Assembly (NCBI RefSeq): GCF_000007485.1
Contig: NC_004572.3
Location: 620,001 to 684,000, forward strand
Direction of reading: 5' to 3'
Origin: Tropheryma whipplei str. Twist
GTDB lineage: Bacteria; Actinomycetota; Actinomycetes; Actinomycetales; Microbacteriaceae
DNA length: 64,000 nucleotides
A model generated the notes under the pieces. It saw only the letters and a program-made list of their open reading frames with translations. It searched no databases and was not told the origin of the DNA. Below, in pieces: positions 45,375 to 53,770 of this stretch (position 1 is the stretch's first letter; every line of letters starts with the position of its first letter). Made by a program: the position numbers and the translations under genes.

Positions 45375-46700
45375 CTACGGTGGCGCTGGATCTCCCCCGG
45401 GTGATATAACCCACAAGACATCGAGCCATACAAACTGAAGAATCACAGATAGAGCGAGAAATATGATAACAACGCTTTTTCTTCGCGCAAGAAGAACAAG
45501 CGCAGGTGACAGTGGAAGAGCTATTCTAAAAACACTGCTCTGAGGAAAAAAAACCGCGAGAATGTAGACAATATAGGCAGCAGACCAGCTAAAGATTTCA
45601 TCACCAAGGCGTCGTATATAACAGAACAAAACAAAAAGCAAAATCAGGATTATGACCGCCGCGGTCAGTATGCCAATCCAGCCTGGCATACCAAAATAAG
45701 TTGCATAGAAATAAAATGCGAGAAACCAGGGCTGAAAGATTGCAAAATGCGGATCTGACTGCATATAAATCCTCCATGAGAGCTCTGTAGCCAAATAAGC
45801 ATCGAGTCTCCCAGAAAATATACCTGCTATGACGGGCCAAGCGAAGCCAAGAATTACCGCAACCACACTAGCTATCAGGAGGGATATAAAATCCTTTTTT
45901 GGAAATTCCTCTTTTCCTTGCCTGGATTTTACGCAGCGCATAAGAAACAACAATATAAGACCCAAGGCAAACGCCAGGGCAATTGGTCTAGAAAAGGCTA
46001 TACCTGGCAAAACAGCAACTAATAGGGCATATTCGCGAAGCCTCAGAAACCACAATGCTAAGAGCACAAAGAACAAGCTGTAAGTATCTGCATACCCAAA
46101 TTGAAACAGCGGAGATAATGGGTTAAAGGCAAATAACAAAACACACAGCATAGCCCTGTCTCGGGAAAACAGACTCCTCTGCAAGAGATACATAACGATA
46201 CAGGTAAGGAAGCCAAATATCAGAGAGATTGCAACTGCAGCCTTTTGAAAGCCCAGGCCAAACAGGAACATAACAAGCTTTACCGCAATTGGATACCCAG
46301 GGAGAAAGGCCCATGCATTTTGTCCCACATAACCAAACGCATTAGTCGGCAAGACCTTTGGGTATCCAAAATAAACAATTGACTCGTACCACCTTGCATC
46401 CCATATATTTGCAAAGGCAAAATAGTCCGGGTTATGCGAGATTGCAAAAGTTGGCTGCTGATTCGTGGAAACAATCAACACCAAAATCGTGGTTACTATT
46501 CTCGAGGCGATATATATTCCAAGAATGGTAACAACCCAATGGCCGTTCCAAAAACGAAGAAATACCCTCTTGGTAAATTGCGCAATAATACAGGCAAAGC
46601 GCAGGAGACACCGCGGAGTAAAAAGAGAGAAGCGAGACGACACCGTCTTAAAAGACAATTGGCGGCTAAACACTATCCGATGACTTTGGCAACTGGGCAA
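45375..46700 (-). CDS. PIG-V/PimE-like polyprenyl-phosphate mannosyltransferase
   Basis: Up to 441 residues with about ten membrane segments. NIWDARWYESIVYFGYP is the acidic first-loop motif (W-D-x-x-W-Y) of PIG-V-type mannosyltransferases, and GYVGQNAWAFLPGYPIAVKL, FNPLSPLFQFGYADTYSLFF and GIAFSRPIALAFALG match actinobacterial members. The C-terminus WVISPGGDPAPP is also typical. It probably transfers mannose from a lipid carrier on the outer face of the membrane. The start is unclear: TTG 46700 overlaps fdxA by 35 bp; GTG 46673 and GTG 46643 are alternatives. Confidence 0.8.
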   Translation of the reverse strand: MPSCQSHRIVFSRQLSFKTVSSRFSLFTPRCLLRFACIIAQFTKRVFLRFWNGHWVVTILGIYIASRIVTTILVLIVSTNQQPTFAISHNPDYFAFANIWDARWYESIVYFGYPKVLPTNAFGYVGQNAWAFLPGYPIAVKLVMFLFGLGFQKAAVAISLIFGFLTCIVMYLLQRSLFSRDRAMLCVLLFAFNPLSPLFQFGYADTYSLFFVLLALWFLRLREYALLVAVLPGIAFSRPIALAFALGLILLFLMRCVKSRQGKEEFPKKDFISLLIASVVAVILGFAWPVIAGIFSGRLDAYLATELSWRIYMQSDPHFAIFQPWFLAFYFYATYFGMPGWIGILTAAVIILILLFVLFCYIRRLGDEIFSWSAAYIVYILAVFFPQSSVFRIALPLSPALVLLARRKSVVIIFLALSVILQFVWLDVLWVISPGGDPAPP

Positions 46701-46992
46701 TTATTGGATGATCAAAATCAACAGGTCCAAGCTTGGCCGCGCCGCCGGGAGAGCCTATTTCATCAAAAAACTCAACATTAGCGCGGTAGTACTCTCCCCA
46801 CTCCTCAGGGAGATCATCCTCGTAGTATATCGCCTCAACCGGACAAACAGGCTCACATGCACCGCAGTCAACGCACTCATCCGGGTTTATATAAAGTGAC
46901 CGGCCACCCTCGTATATGCAGTCAACAGGGCACTCATCAATACAAGCCCTATCTTTTAGATCTACACACGGGAACGCGATAACATAGGTCAT
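46666..46992 (-). CDS. fdxA: Seven-iron ferredoxin
   Basis: 108 residues: MTYVIAFPCVDLKDRACIDE, CPVDCIYEGGRSLYINPDE, CVDCGACEPVCPVEAIYYED. The first cluster site has the C-x7-C-x3-C spacing with replacement typical of a [3Fe-4S] cluster, the second a full [4Fe-4S] set. The C-terminal 50 residues match actinobacterial FdxA/FdxC. A small soluble electron carrier. Confidence 0.95.
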   Translation of the reverse strand: MTYVIAFPCVDLKDRACIDECPVDCIYEGGRSLYINPDECVDCGACEPVCPVEAIYYEDDLPEEWGEYYRANVEFFDEIGSPGGAAKLGPVDFDHPIIAQLPKSSDSV

Positions 46993-47034
46993 TTAACTCC
47001 AACCCAAGAAAACAAAAAGACAAGAGAACAACCA

Positions 47035-47418
47035 CTAAGCATCGGGTGCCGAAGCACCATAACGTCTGGAGCCAAACAAAGGCACAGAGAGGATTGTACC
47101 GCAAATAATTGGCAAAGATGCCATCCAAATCCAGATAACAACCTGGTCTGCTGGAATATTCCTGCCATAAAATACAACAACAGCAAAATTGGTTACTCCG
47201 CTTATTGCCAAATAAATCCTACTTAGGAACATGAGACGTATCGACAAATAGAATAGGGTTAAAGTAGAAATTCCGAGCAAGAGACCAACCGGAACACCGC
47301 CCAAGAAAAATGTAACACCAGCCGTTCCAAAAAGAGAAAATAGGCTGCTAACGAGGACAAGCAGAAGCAAAACACCCAAACGCAGGCAGACCAGGCGGAA
47401 AAATCGTACGGACCACAT
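47035..47418 (-). CDS. Small four-helix membrane protein next to ferredoxin
   Basis: 127 residues from ATG 47418 (MWSVRFFRLVCLRLGVLLLL), with four hydrophobic segments and FLGGVPVGLLLGISTLTLFY, LSIRLMFLSRIYLAISG. Four-helix proteins of this size stand beside the ferredoxin gene in related actinobacteria, as I recall. The frame extends upstream to 47679 but that part is repeat-rich and not hydrophobic, so I exclude it. Function unknown. Confidence 0.6.
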   Translation of the reverse strand: MWSVRFFRLVCLRLGVLLLLVLVSSLFSLFGTAGVTFFLGGVPVGLLLGISTLTLFYLSIRLMFLSRIYLAISGVTNFAVVVFYGRNIPADQVVIWIWMASLPIICGTILSVPLFGSRRYGASAPDA

Positions 47419-47494
47419 TTCTAGGTCTAAATATATCAGCCTTTGACCGTGTGCGACACTCTGGAGAGATAGGGTATGTTCTTGTTGTGATGGG

Positions 47495-47550
47495 GTTACC
47501 GTAATACGGTAGCGGTAACGCGCAGGTGACAAGATTAACGCGCAGGTGAC
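47495..47550. repeat. Dyad and 20-bp-period direct repeat in the 47.4-47.8 kb gap
   Basis: TACCGT/ACGGTA (47497-47502/47506-47511) and the outer GTTACC/GGTAAC (47495-47500/47514-47519) form nested inverted repeats. AACGCGCAGGTGAC occurs at 47517-47530 and 47537-47550. The gap 47419-47766 holds these, the flanking element at 47575, and no supported gene. Confidence 0.7.
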
Positions 47551-47574
47551 GATATAAGGAGTGATAGGTCTAAC

Positions 47575-47626
47575 CTGTGGTGTAATCCAGGTGATATACA
47601 TGATTATGTTTGGGTTAGTCTGGGGG
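47575..47626. repeat. Cassette-flanking element, copy 2
   Basis: Matches 43185-43234. Here the left half of the inverted repeat is missing and no cassette follows, so this may be the footprint of a lost or moved copy. Confidence 0.75.
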
Positions 47627-47766
47627 TTTTCTGGGTGGCACGACAAGCAGGCCTGGATAACTAATGAAATAAAAGACAAAAAGGAATGTAACCAAGGAGA
47701 CCTATTTGTCAGCTTTTCAGTGCTGTCGTAGCAGGTATCCGGGCAAAGGCAGTGCCGCAGAAACTG

Positions 47767-48351
47767 TCACCAAATAATTCTGAGGATATCCACATCTGTC
47801 CATCTGTCTATACCCCACACAATAACAGTTGTCCAGAATCCAAGCAATAAAAATGGCCCAAACGGCAAACAGCTAATTCTCCCACTATTTTTAAAGAATC
47901 TAAAGAGACCTACAAATATCAGGATGCAGAAACAGAATGCCACAAGGAAGGCACTAGAGATTGCAATTATAGGGAAGGCAGGGCCCAGATTCGCCGCACA
48001 CAAGAGCAGGGCAAGCGATAACTTTACATCCCCCATTCCCATACCGCCAAAAATAGACACAATAAAAAGGAATGAGGATAGGCCAATTGCGATAAGAGCA
48101 GAAAGGACAATATCCAAATTGGGGTGAACAATCTGATCCGCAAGTAACGCCACAATGCCAATTGCGATAAGCGGAAGCGTAATTGCATTGGGAAGCCGTA
48201 ACTCTCTGATATCAGCTCTAAACAAAGCAGGAGTCGAGACGAAAATCGCGATAAACGCAAGGGTGGCAAAGGGAAGTCCAATAATACCCAGACCAATACC
48301 AGTCAGGATAACGATAAGTGCATAGATAGAATATGCCACGGGTTTTGTCAT
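47767..48351 (-). CDS. A24-family prepilin leader peptidase
   Basis: 194 residues, about six membrane segments. FRADIRELRLPNAITLPL carries the first catalytic Asp and the RLPN motif; GGMGMGDVKLSLALLLCA carries the GxGD motif of the second. The N-methyltransferase domain of bifunctional prepilin peptidases is absent, as in many actinobacterial forms. No pilin or pilus assembly gene is in this window. Confidence 0.8.
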   Translation of the reverse strand: MTKPVAYSIYALIVILTGIGLGIIGLPFATLAFIAIFVSTPALFRADIRELRLPNAITLPLIAIGIVALLADQIVHPNLDIVLSALIAIGLSSFLFIVSIFGGMGMGDVKLSLALLLCAANLGPAFPIIAISSAFLVAFCFCILIFVGLFRFFKNSGRISCLPFGPFLLLGFWTTVIVWGIDRWTDVDILRIIW

Positions 48352-48576
48352 GGGCTTTACACTACACCGCGCGGAGAATACTAAAACAGGTTTTCAACAA
48401 ACGTCTTAGTTAGTGACACAAGAAGTGATTTGGTAAACCTTCACGGAAGAAGATCAATAATAAAGTTAATAGTCGACTTGAGTGCCCTTCTTATCCTGCC
48501 TGGCTTTGATCTTTTACCCGTATCGGCATCTGTATCATCCGACGAAAGTCCATCAGAAGCGTTATGCATCACCAAG

Positions 48577-49353
48577 TTACCGGCTTTCACATCTCTGGTT
48601 TTTCCTTGAGCGGAACCAAGGATAAAGCCTTTCTGGGTATATCTCATAGGCTTGGGTAACTATATCTGTTAGTTCCTTTGGTATTGGTCCATGTCTTCTT
48701 ATATGTAGGTTATAGAGGAGTTTGCGGACTAGGAGGGCGGGGAAACCATCGAATGCGAACGGGAATATGATCGATGGGAGAATCGTAAAAAAACAAGTGT
48801 AAAAAAGGCAAGCAAAGAAAGATAGCGCACCGAGATACCAGGCACTAATCGGGGTTCCAACTAGAAAAAAAATGCATACAGCCATGGTAGCCACATACAC
48901 TCTGCTCCATTTTCTGCCATATCTTGTAACAGTGTCAAGCAGAAGGATTTGTCTGCGTTTGGTTGGGTTTTGGAAAGAGGGGGTTTGTGAGTAATAGGAG
49001 TAGCGGAGGAAGAAGGATCGTTTATCAATTCCCCAATCATCGAATAGCACGAGAGTATACTGTGAATGGTGCATAATTAGTGCTACGCAAAGTGCCACCA
49101 GAGCAACCACCAGAGCAAGTAAGAGCGGTTCTGTAAGTTGGATATAGGAAGGTACACCCAACAGAAGACATAAAATACCCCCTTCGACAGAATACTCATA
49201 AAAATCAAAGATCAACGTACGTGCAGTACTATCTCTGTAATATTTCCTAACTAATCCTGCCATGAACAGTCTTCTCTTATGTGGTCTTGTAAGGAGAAAG
49301 AGATAGGTGAAGAAACCTGTTAGGAGGGGAAAGAAGGATGATTGTCTGTTCAT
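48577..49353 (-). CDS. Cassette copy B: polytopic membrane protein of mosaic family
   Basis: 258 residues from ATG 49353. It has the same three conserved blocks as copy A (SSFFPLLTGFFTYLFLLTRP; RYSYYSQTPSFQNPTKRRQI; LVRKLLYNLHIRRHGPIPKE), but the two hydrophobic modules between them (about 48-117 and 156-222, for example ILCLLLGVPSYIQLTEPLLL and VATMAVCIFFLVGTPISAW) share no visible similarity with copy A. The C-terminus after YEIYP also differs (ERLYPWFRSRKNQRCESR). It lies 69 bp after its secreted partner. Confidence 0.75.
   Translation of the reverse strand: MNRQSSFFPLLTGFFTYLFLLTRPHKRRLFMAGLVRKYYRDSTARTLIFDFYEYSVEGGILCLLLGVPSYIQLTEPLLLALVVALVALCVALIMHHSQYTLVLFDDWGIDKRSFFLRYSYYSQTPSFQNPTKRRQILLLDTVTRYGRKWSRVYVATMAVCIFFLVGTPISAWYLGALSFFACLFYTCFFTILPSIIFPFAFDGFPALLVRKLLYNLHIRRHGPIPKELTDIVTQAYEIYPERLYPWFRSRKNQRCESR
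48638..48733. repeat. Cassette block 1, copy B
   Basis: Partner of 41797-41892; 96 bp, identical as read. Confidence 0.9.
48914..49019. repeat. Cassette block 2, copy B
   Basis: Partner of 42070-42175; 106 bp with two differences seen. Confidence 0.9.
49217..49348. repeat. Cassette block 3, copy B
   Basis: Partner of 42394-42525; 132 bp, identical as read. Confidence 0.9.
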
Positions 49354-49422
49354 CGCGTCAGCACCCACAGCAGGCGAGTTGCACGAAGTGCATTACATAC
49401 GCTTGCAACAAAGCCACCTGGG

Positions 49423-49992
49423 TTAATTGCATTTGGTTCTGAAGGGATCAAAGCGGATGTAGCGGGGTTGGAAGGGAGGGCAGGCGCTCAAAGACTCCAT
49501 AAATACCTCAAATGGGGGCATAGCGGCGAGAGACGCTTTGGCAAGTTTCCCTGCTAACTTCCTTTGCAATTTACTCAAAACAATGTCAAACGCGAGCTTC
49601 AGGGCGGCCTTAACCGCAAGACCGGCGCCGAAGGAAGTGCCCGCAGCAAGGGCAACTTGTTCATGCCATTCCAGTTTTATGTAGAAACCCCATGGGTCAT
49701 CACCCCAGGAAAGTCTTGTCTGTGTCTGTTGTGTTACATGTGTAAGGGTTACAGTTACACCATCCTTGGTTAGGGTTATTGTTTCTTGTCTCTTGTTACC
49801 TGTTACTTGTTTGGTGAATCCTGCTTGTTCTAGTTCTTTGATTATTTGGTTTGTGCCATCAGCTGTCAACCTTGTGGCTGTTTCTTGTACGTGCTGCGTC
49901 TCCGCGCTAACAGGCCCGATTGCGATCAGAGACATTAAAGGGATTATTAGCAATGCGGCAAGAATCCTCATTTTAACCACACTCATCACCAT
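49423..49992 (-). CDS. Cassette copy B: secreted protein with hydrophobic Ala/Gly-rich segment
   Basis: 189 residues. A different signal peptide from copy A (RILAALLIIPLMSLIAIGPV, cleavage near VSA), the identical central block (NQIIKELEQAGF through WHEQVALAAG), a different amphipathic segment (AVKAALKLAFDIVLSKLQRK; LAGKLAKASLAAMPPFEVF) and the identical end CPPFQPRYIRFDPFRTKC. The start may be ATG 49992, 49986 or 49971, all in frame. No GGAG-rich leader like that of copy A precedes it. Confidence 0.75.
   Translation of the reverse strand: MVMSVVKMRILAALLIIPLMSLIAIGPVSAETQHVQETATRLTADGTNQIIKELEQAGFTKQVTGNKRQETITLTKDGVTVTLTHVTQQTQTRLSWGDDPWGFYIKLEWHEQVALAAGTSFGAGLAVKAALKLAFDIVLSKLQRKLAGKLAKASLAAMPPFEVFMESLSACPPFQPRYIRFDPFRTKCN
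49433..49484. repeat. Cassette block 4, copy B
   Basis: Partner of 42591-42642; 52 bp, identical as read. Confidence 0.9.
49636..49851. repeat. Cassette block 5, copy B
   Basis: Partner of 42770-42985; 216 bp with one difference seen. Confidence 0.9.
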
Positions 49993-50348
49993 TACACATA
50001 TTCAATCATTACAGACTCGCCCTCTCTCTGTAATGGACGCCTACATTTTAACACATGATCCACGCATTGTAACACCTGATTTAACACATAAAGCTGAGTG
50101 CAGGTCTATGCATTACAGATGAAGGTTACACACGCAACAAAGCCTTCGGTGCCTGGTGGGTTCGTTTGCACGCCCTGTAACTCTTAGGCGCGAGATACCT
50201 GTCGATGGGGTCATGCGTTGCACCTGCTGTGCGAAGAAAACCCGCCATGCTCCATATGTAAACATGTTACCGATGTTATGTAATGATGACTGTGTAATGA
50301 AGCTTATAAACGTGTTGCGCTGACTGACTAAGCGGGCACGACTAGATA
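49993..50348. other. Gene-free 356-bp region upstream of cassette B
   Basis: It contains many TTACA/TGTAA words (CATTACACATATTC, TCATTACAGAC, CTGTAATGG, GCATTACAGATG, GGTTACACACG) but no convincing ORF or RNA. It should hold the cassette B promoter and any terminator of ribF's upstream side. It lacks the inverted repeat found before cassette A. Confidence 0.5.
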
Positions 50349-51287
50349 TCAACCCACGGTGGTGGAAAAATACTCTTTACACCGCTCAACATCAGAGCGA
50401 ATGGCTGCCTTTAACGAGTCAATAGATTTATACAACATGGTATCTCGCAAGTGCGCGATGAACTCAACGTCAATCCGCCTGCCATACAGATCAAGTGAGG
50501 AAATATCCTCATAAAGCGCATGGGCCTCTATTTGCGAAAATTCCAAATCACCGAAGGTTGGATTTCGGCCTATTGAAACCGCTGCGGGATAGGATCGGTC
50601 AGAAATTATTCTGCCGATATACACCCCATCGGCCGGAATAAAGCCCGAGACGTCCTTGCCTAAATTAGCAGTAGGAAATCCCAATTCGCGACCACGCTTT
50701 TTGCCGTGCACAACTGTCCCCGTACAAACATGGTTCCTGCCAAGGCAGCTTGACGCATTGCCCACTTGACCCAGAGATAAAAATTTACGTATAAGCGTCG
50801 AAGAAATATTTGTCTTGCCAAATTGTATTTTTGGAATTACTTCAAGATAAAAGCCCAATTCGCGCGCAAGTTTCTCCAAAAGCATCGCATCACCAAGCCC
50901 ACGAGCGCCAAAACGAAACCCATCTCCAATAACGATCGAAGACATATTCAATTTCTCAAGCAAAACTTTATGTACAAAATCTTCAGCCGACATTGACGCA
51001 AGCTCATCATCAAATCTAAGAATAAGACAGTTAGGAATATTGCAATTCTCTAAAAGAGAAAGCTTCTGCTCCAAACTGCAGAGGGGCGCAAAGGACATGT
51101 CTTTTTTAAAGAAAGTTTTTGGATCACGATCAAAAGTTACTACAAGCGCAGATGTGTCCTGATTCTGTAATGCTACGATTCTTTCCAACAAACGCCTGTG
51201 GCCGAGATGAACTCCATCAAATTTCCCTATCGTTAAAGCAGTACGCTTATCCCGCCCAAGGCAATCAAAACTTCTAAAGACCCTCAC
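50349..51287 (-). CDS. ribF: Bifunctional riboflavin kinase / FAD synthetase
   Basis: 312 residues; converts riboflavin to FMN and FAD. The N-terminal nucleotidyltransferase has ALTIGKFDGVHLGHRRLLER, VVTFDRDPKTFF and SSTLIRKFLSLGQVGNASS; the C-terminal kinase has GKKRGRELGFPTANLG and DGVYIGRIISD. Ends at ribF's usual C-terminus. Transcribed after ung. Confidence 0.94.
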   Translation of the reverse strand: MRVFRSFDCLGRDKRTALTIGKFDGVHLGHRRLLERIVALQNQDTSALVVTFDRDPKTFFKKDMSFAPLCSLEQKLSLLENCNIPNCLILRFDDELASMSAEDFVHKVLLEKLNMSSIVIGDGFRFGARGLGDAMLLEKLARELGFYLEVIPKIQFGKTNISSTLIRKFLSLGQVGNASSCLGRNHVCTGTVVHGKKRGRELGFPTANLGKDVSGFIPADGVYIGRIISDRSYPAAVSIGRNPTFGDLEFSQIEAHALYEDISSLDLYGRRIDVEFIAHLRDTMLYKSIDSLKAAIRSDVERCKEYFSTTVG

Positions 51288-51319
51288 AGTGTCCGCTTAC
51301 AATTATTCTCTCGACCCGA

Positions 51320-52012
51320 TTAGGTAAGACGCCAATCAATTGGAGCGGAACCAAGGTCTCGTAAAAGGTCATTTGCTTTACTGAAAGGCTTTGATCCGAA
51401 AAAGCCCCTCGTGGCCGACATAGGACTTGGATGAACAGATTCGAGTATGGCAACCCTGTCACTCTGTAGAACAGACTTAAGCTCCTGTGCATGCCTGCCC
51501 CACAAAATCGCAATCAGCGGAACATCGCGGGCCGCAAGAGCTCTAACGGCAGTCTGTGTAATCTCTTCCCATCCAAGACCTCTGTGACTTGAGGGTATGC
51601 CCGGGCGGACCGTTAAAGTCCTGTTCAAGAGCATAACACCGCGTTCCGACCAAAGACTTATATCACCGTGCTGTGGCGGATCAAGGTTCAGATCACTTCG
51701 ATACTCGGTGTATATATTTTGCAGACTGCCGGGAAGCGGACGCACCTTATGATCGACAGCAAAGCTAAGACCAATTGGATGCCCTTGGGTTGGATACGGA
51801 TCCTGGCCAACTATAAGAACCCTTACAGAGTCGAATGGATAGCGAAAAGCCCTGAGAATATTACGCGGTGCCGGTAAGAATGACTCACCCTTTGAGCGAA
51901 GTGACCGCAAGCAATCTCCCATTGCAGCGAGATTGGATGAAACCGGCTCCAGAGCAGAAACCCATGTCGCATGAATAACGCCACGTTGCGCCAAAACATG
52001 AAGATAGCCCAT
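51320..52012 (-). CDS. ung: Uracil-DNA glycosylase (family 1)
   Basis: 230 residues removing uracil from DNA. Motifs: the water-activating VLIVGQDPYPTQGHPIGLSF, LLNRTLTVRPGIPSSHRGLG, and the leucine-loop VHPSPMSATRGFFGSKPFSK. Complete. Its stop is 32 bp upstream of ribF. Confidence 0.95.
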   Translation of the reverse strand: MGYLHVLAQRGVIHATWVSALEPVSSNLAAMGDCLRSLRSKGESFLPAPRNILRAFRYPFDSVRVLIVGQDPYPTQGHPIGLSFAVDHKVRPLPGSLQNIYTEYRSDLNLDPPQHGDISLWSERGVMLLNRTLTVRPGIPSSHRGLGWEEITQTAVRALAARDVPLIAILWGRHAQELKSVLQSDRVAILESVHPSPMSATRGFFGSKPFSKANDLLRDLGSAPIDWRLT

Positions 52013-52018
52013 CCCCAG

Positions 52019-52792
52019 CTAGAGAATGCCACCACGTCTAGTATTTCTGAAATATGCCAATAGGAACGCGACAGCACAGTATGCCAATACAACCGAAAAG
52101 CCTATATAGGGAGATGTGTACCCAGAAAGTGCATGTTCACCCGGTGTAGTCGGAAAGAAGTTAGTGGCACGCGTAACTGCACCGGGATACGAAAACCAGA
52201 CAAAATTCGGGATAAGAAGCGAAAGCACCGGATCAGCGACGAAAACATATGGAAAATAGACCGACATAAAAACAACAGCACCGCGCAAAGCCCAGCCAAG
52301 AAAATACGCCATGAGGCCAACAACACTCGATACAGGGATACAAGACAAAAGCGACAAGAAGAGATCAGAACTAAAAGCCTTCGCAACCGGGTAGCCGGCA
52401 AAAGCCAGAAAGACTGAACTGAAAAGAACCGACAGAACACAAATAGCCAGCACAAAGAGCGCAGACAGAACAACAGCCTCAATAGCTCTTAGGAAAAAGA
52501 ACCTACGCCAATCGCCAAGCAATAGCGTGGCACGAAGAATATACCCACTTACAAAATCCCTAGAAATAAACATAATCCCCACAGCCGGGATAAATATGGT
52601 AATGGTCGAGACCGGCATGGAAACAATGGCCTTACTGACGGATTCGTGAGAGACACCTCCTTGAGAGACTAATAACCAATTAGACAATGCGGTCAAAATG
52701 ACGAGAGCAATATTGATTGAAAAGAATACCCAAAGATACGCAGATCTGAGAGATCTAAGGAAATCTATATACAAAAATCTAAAATTATCCAT
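52019..52792 (-). CDS. ABC-2 type permease, substrate unknown
   Basis: 257 residues from ATG 52792 (MDNFRFLYIDFLRSLRSAYL), six hydrophobic segments, ABC-2 exporter layout (ISRDFVSGYILRATLLLGDW between helices 2 and 3). The start overlaps the ATPase stop by 8 bp, so the two form a transporter. No diagnostic motif for the substrate. The frame runs upstream, but that part is antisense-like and within the ATPase gene. Confidence 0.78.
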   Translation of the reverse strand: MDNFRFLYIDFLRSLRSAYLWVFFSINIALVILTALSNWLLVSQGGVSHESVSKAIVSMPVSTITIFIPAVGIMFISRDFVSGYILRATLLLGDWRRFFFLRAIEAVVLSALFVLAICVLSVLFSSVFLAFAGYPVAKAFSSDLFLSLLSCIPVSSVVGLMAYFLGWALRGAVVFMSVYFPYVFVADPVLSLLIPNFVWFSYPGAVTRATNFFPTTPGEHALSGYTSPYIGFSVVLAYCAVAFLLAYFRNTRRGGIL

Positions 52793-53546
52793 ACTGAACC
52801 GCACTATCATCTGTAAGACGGAAATAAGCCTTCTCAAGATCCCCACCATCCTTGGCCAGGTCTGCAAGATCACCATTATAACGAAGCTGCCTCTTCAGGA
52901 TCAGAGTGCGGGTTACAACCTGGGAGAGCTCATGATGATTATGGCTCGATACAAAAGTTGTAAGACCGCGCTGCGTCCTGGCTTTTATAATTTCCCTAAG
53001 CCAAGTAATACCCTCAATATCAAGACTGTTCGTTGGCTCATCAAGAACCAAGAACTCTGGAGACAGCATCAGAAGACAAACAAGAAGAACCCTTCGTTTC
53101 CAACCCTGGGAAAGCGACTTGAAGCTCTTCTTTCTCTTGGAAGCAAGATCAAAATCATTTATGTACCTATAGACATCACTGTCATTCAGTTGCCTATGCC
53201 TCGCCTCAAGTGAGAAATAACGAATAACGCTAAGGCCATAGGGAACAGCCGGGATATCAAGCATAATCCCAGTATTAAGACCGCGCTGCGTCGGTGTGCT
53301 TAGAACCGAGTGAAAGGCTATTGCCCCGGAGGACGGTGGCATAAAGCCAAGAATCAGGTTGATAAGGGTAGTCTTACCACCACCGTTTGGACCGATAAGG
53401 CCGACACAGTCACCCGCCCTAACCTCGAAACTCACACCTTCTATGGCGGCATCTTTTCCGTAGAACTTTGAAAGGCCATCCACAGCAAACAGAAGCTCGC
53501 CTTTTTTTACACGCGACTCGGCAATATAATCCAAAAGCTTTGCCAC
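52785..53546 (-). CDS. ABC exporter ATP-binding protein
   Basis: About 253 residues: Walker A LIGPNGGGKTTLINLILGFM, signature LSQGWKRRVLLVCLLMLSPE, Walker B LVLDEPTNSLDIEGI, H-loop FVSSHNHHELSQVV. The signature reads LSQGW instead of LSGGQ. The start is uncertain: GTG 53546 (VAKLLDYIAES) is chosen because the longer form from GTG 53612 overlaps a possible small membrane ORF. Confidence 0.82.
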   Translation of the reverse strand: MAKLLDYIAESRVKKGELLFAVDGLSKFYGKDAAIEGVSFEVRAGDCVGLIGPNGGGKTTLINLILGFMPPSSGAIAFHSVLSTPTQRGLNTGIMLDIPAVPYGLSVIRYFSLEARHRQLNDSDVYRYINDFDLASKRKKSFKSLSQGWKRRVLLVCLLMLSPEFLVLDEPTNSLDIEGITWLREIIKARTQRGLTTFVSSHNHHELSQVVTRTLILKRQLRYNGDLADLAKDGGDLEKAYFRLTDDSAVQYG

Positions 53547-53743
53547 TTCACTCCCCTGCCATTCACAAACGGACGAACCAAATAGCAATTCAGACGCACA
53601 TCCGGGTTCCACCGAATGATCAAATTGTATAAGAAAATCTCAAAAAAGAAAATACCGAGGACTGCACCTGGATAAAAGAAAGCAAGACCTGACCCACTTG
53701 CCCTAAATCCAAGTTCAACCATAAAGACACCGACTAATAACAT
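53507..53743 (-). CDS. Possible small membrane protein upstream of the ABC exporter
   Basis: 78 residues with a hydrophobic stretch (LAFFYPGAVLGIFFFEIFLY) followed by LIIRWNPDVR and a basic C-terminus. Precedes and slightly overlaps the exporter ATPase. No family recognised; the hydrophobic span and codon pattern are the only support. If it is not a gene, the 157 bp between the exporter and DUF3180 are noncoding. Confidence 0.35.
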   Translation of the reverse strand: MLLVGVFMVELGFRASGSGLAFFYPGAVLGIFFFEIFLYNLIIRWNPDVRLNCYLVRPFVNGRGVKWQSFWIILPSRV

Positions 53744-53770
53744 GTGTATCTTTATGGCAAGATATTGAAT

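Noticed and set aside
48441-48647. 68-codon frame overlapping the end of membrane protein B
   Set aside because: It starts inside a cassette block in another frame and is not preserved in copy A. No independent support.
50113-50352. 79-codon minus-strand frame upstream of cassette B
   Set aside because: Composition is not protein-like, there is no start context, and it overlaps the ribF end by a few bases only by chance.
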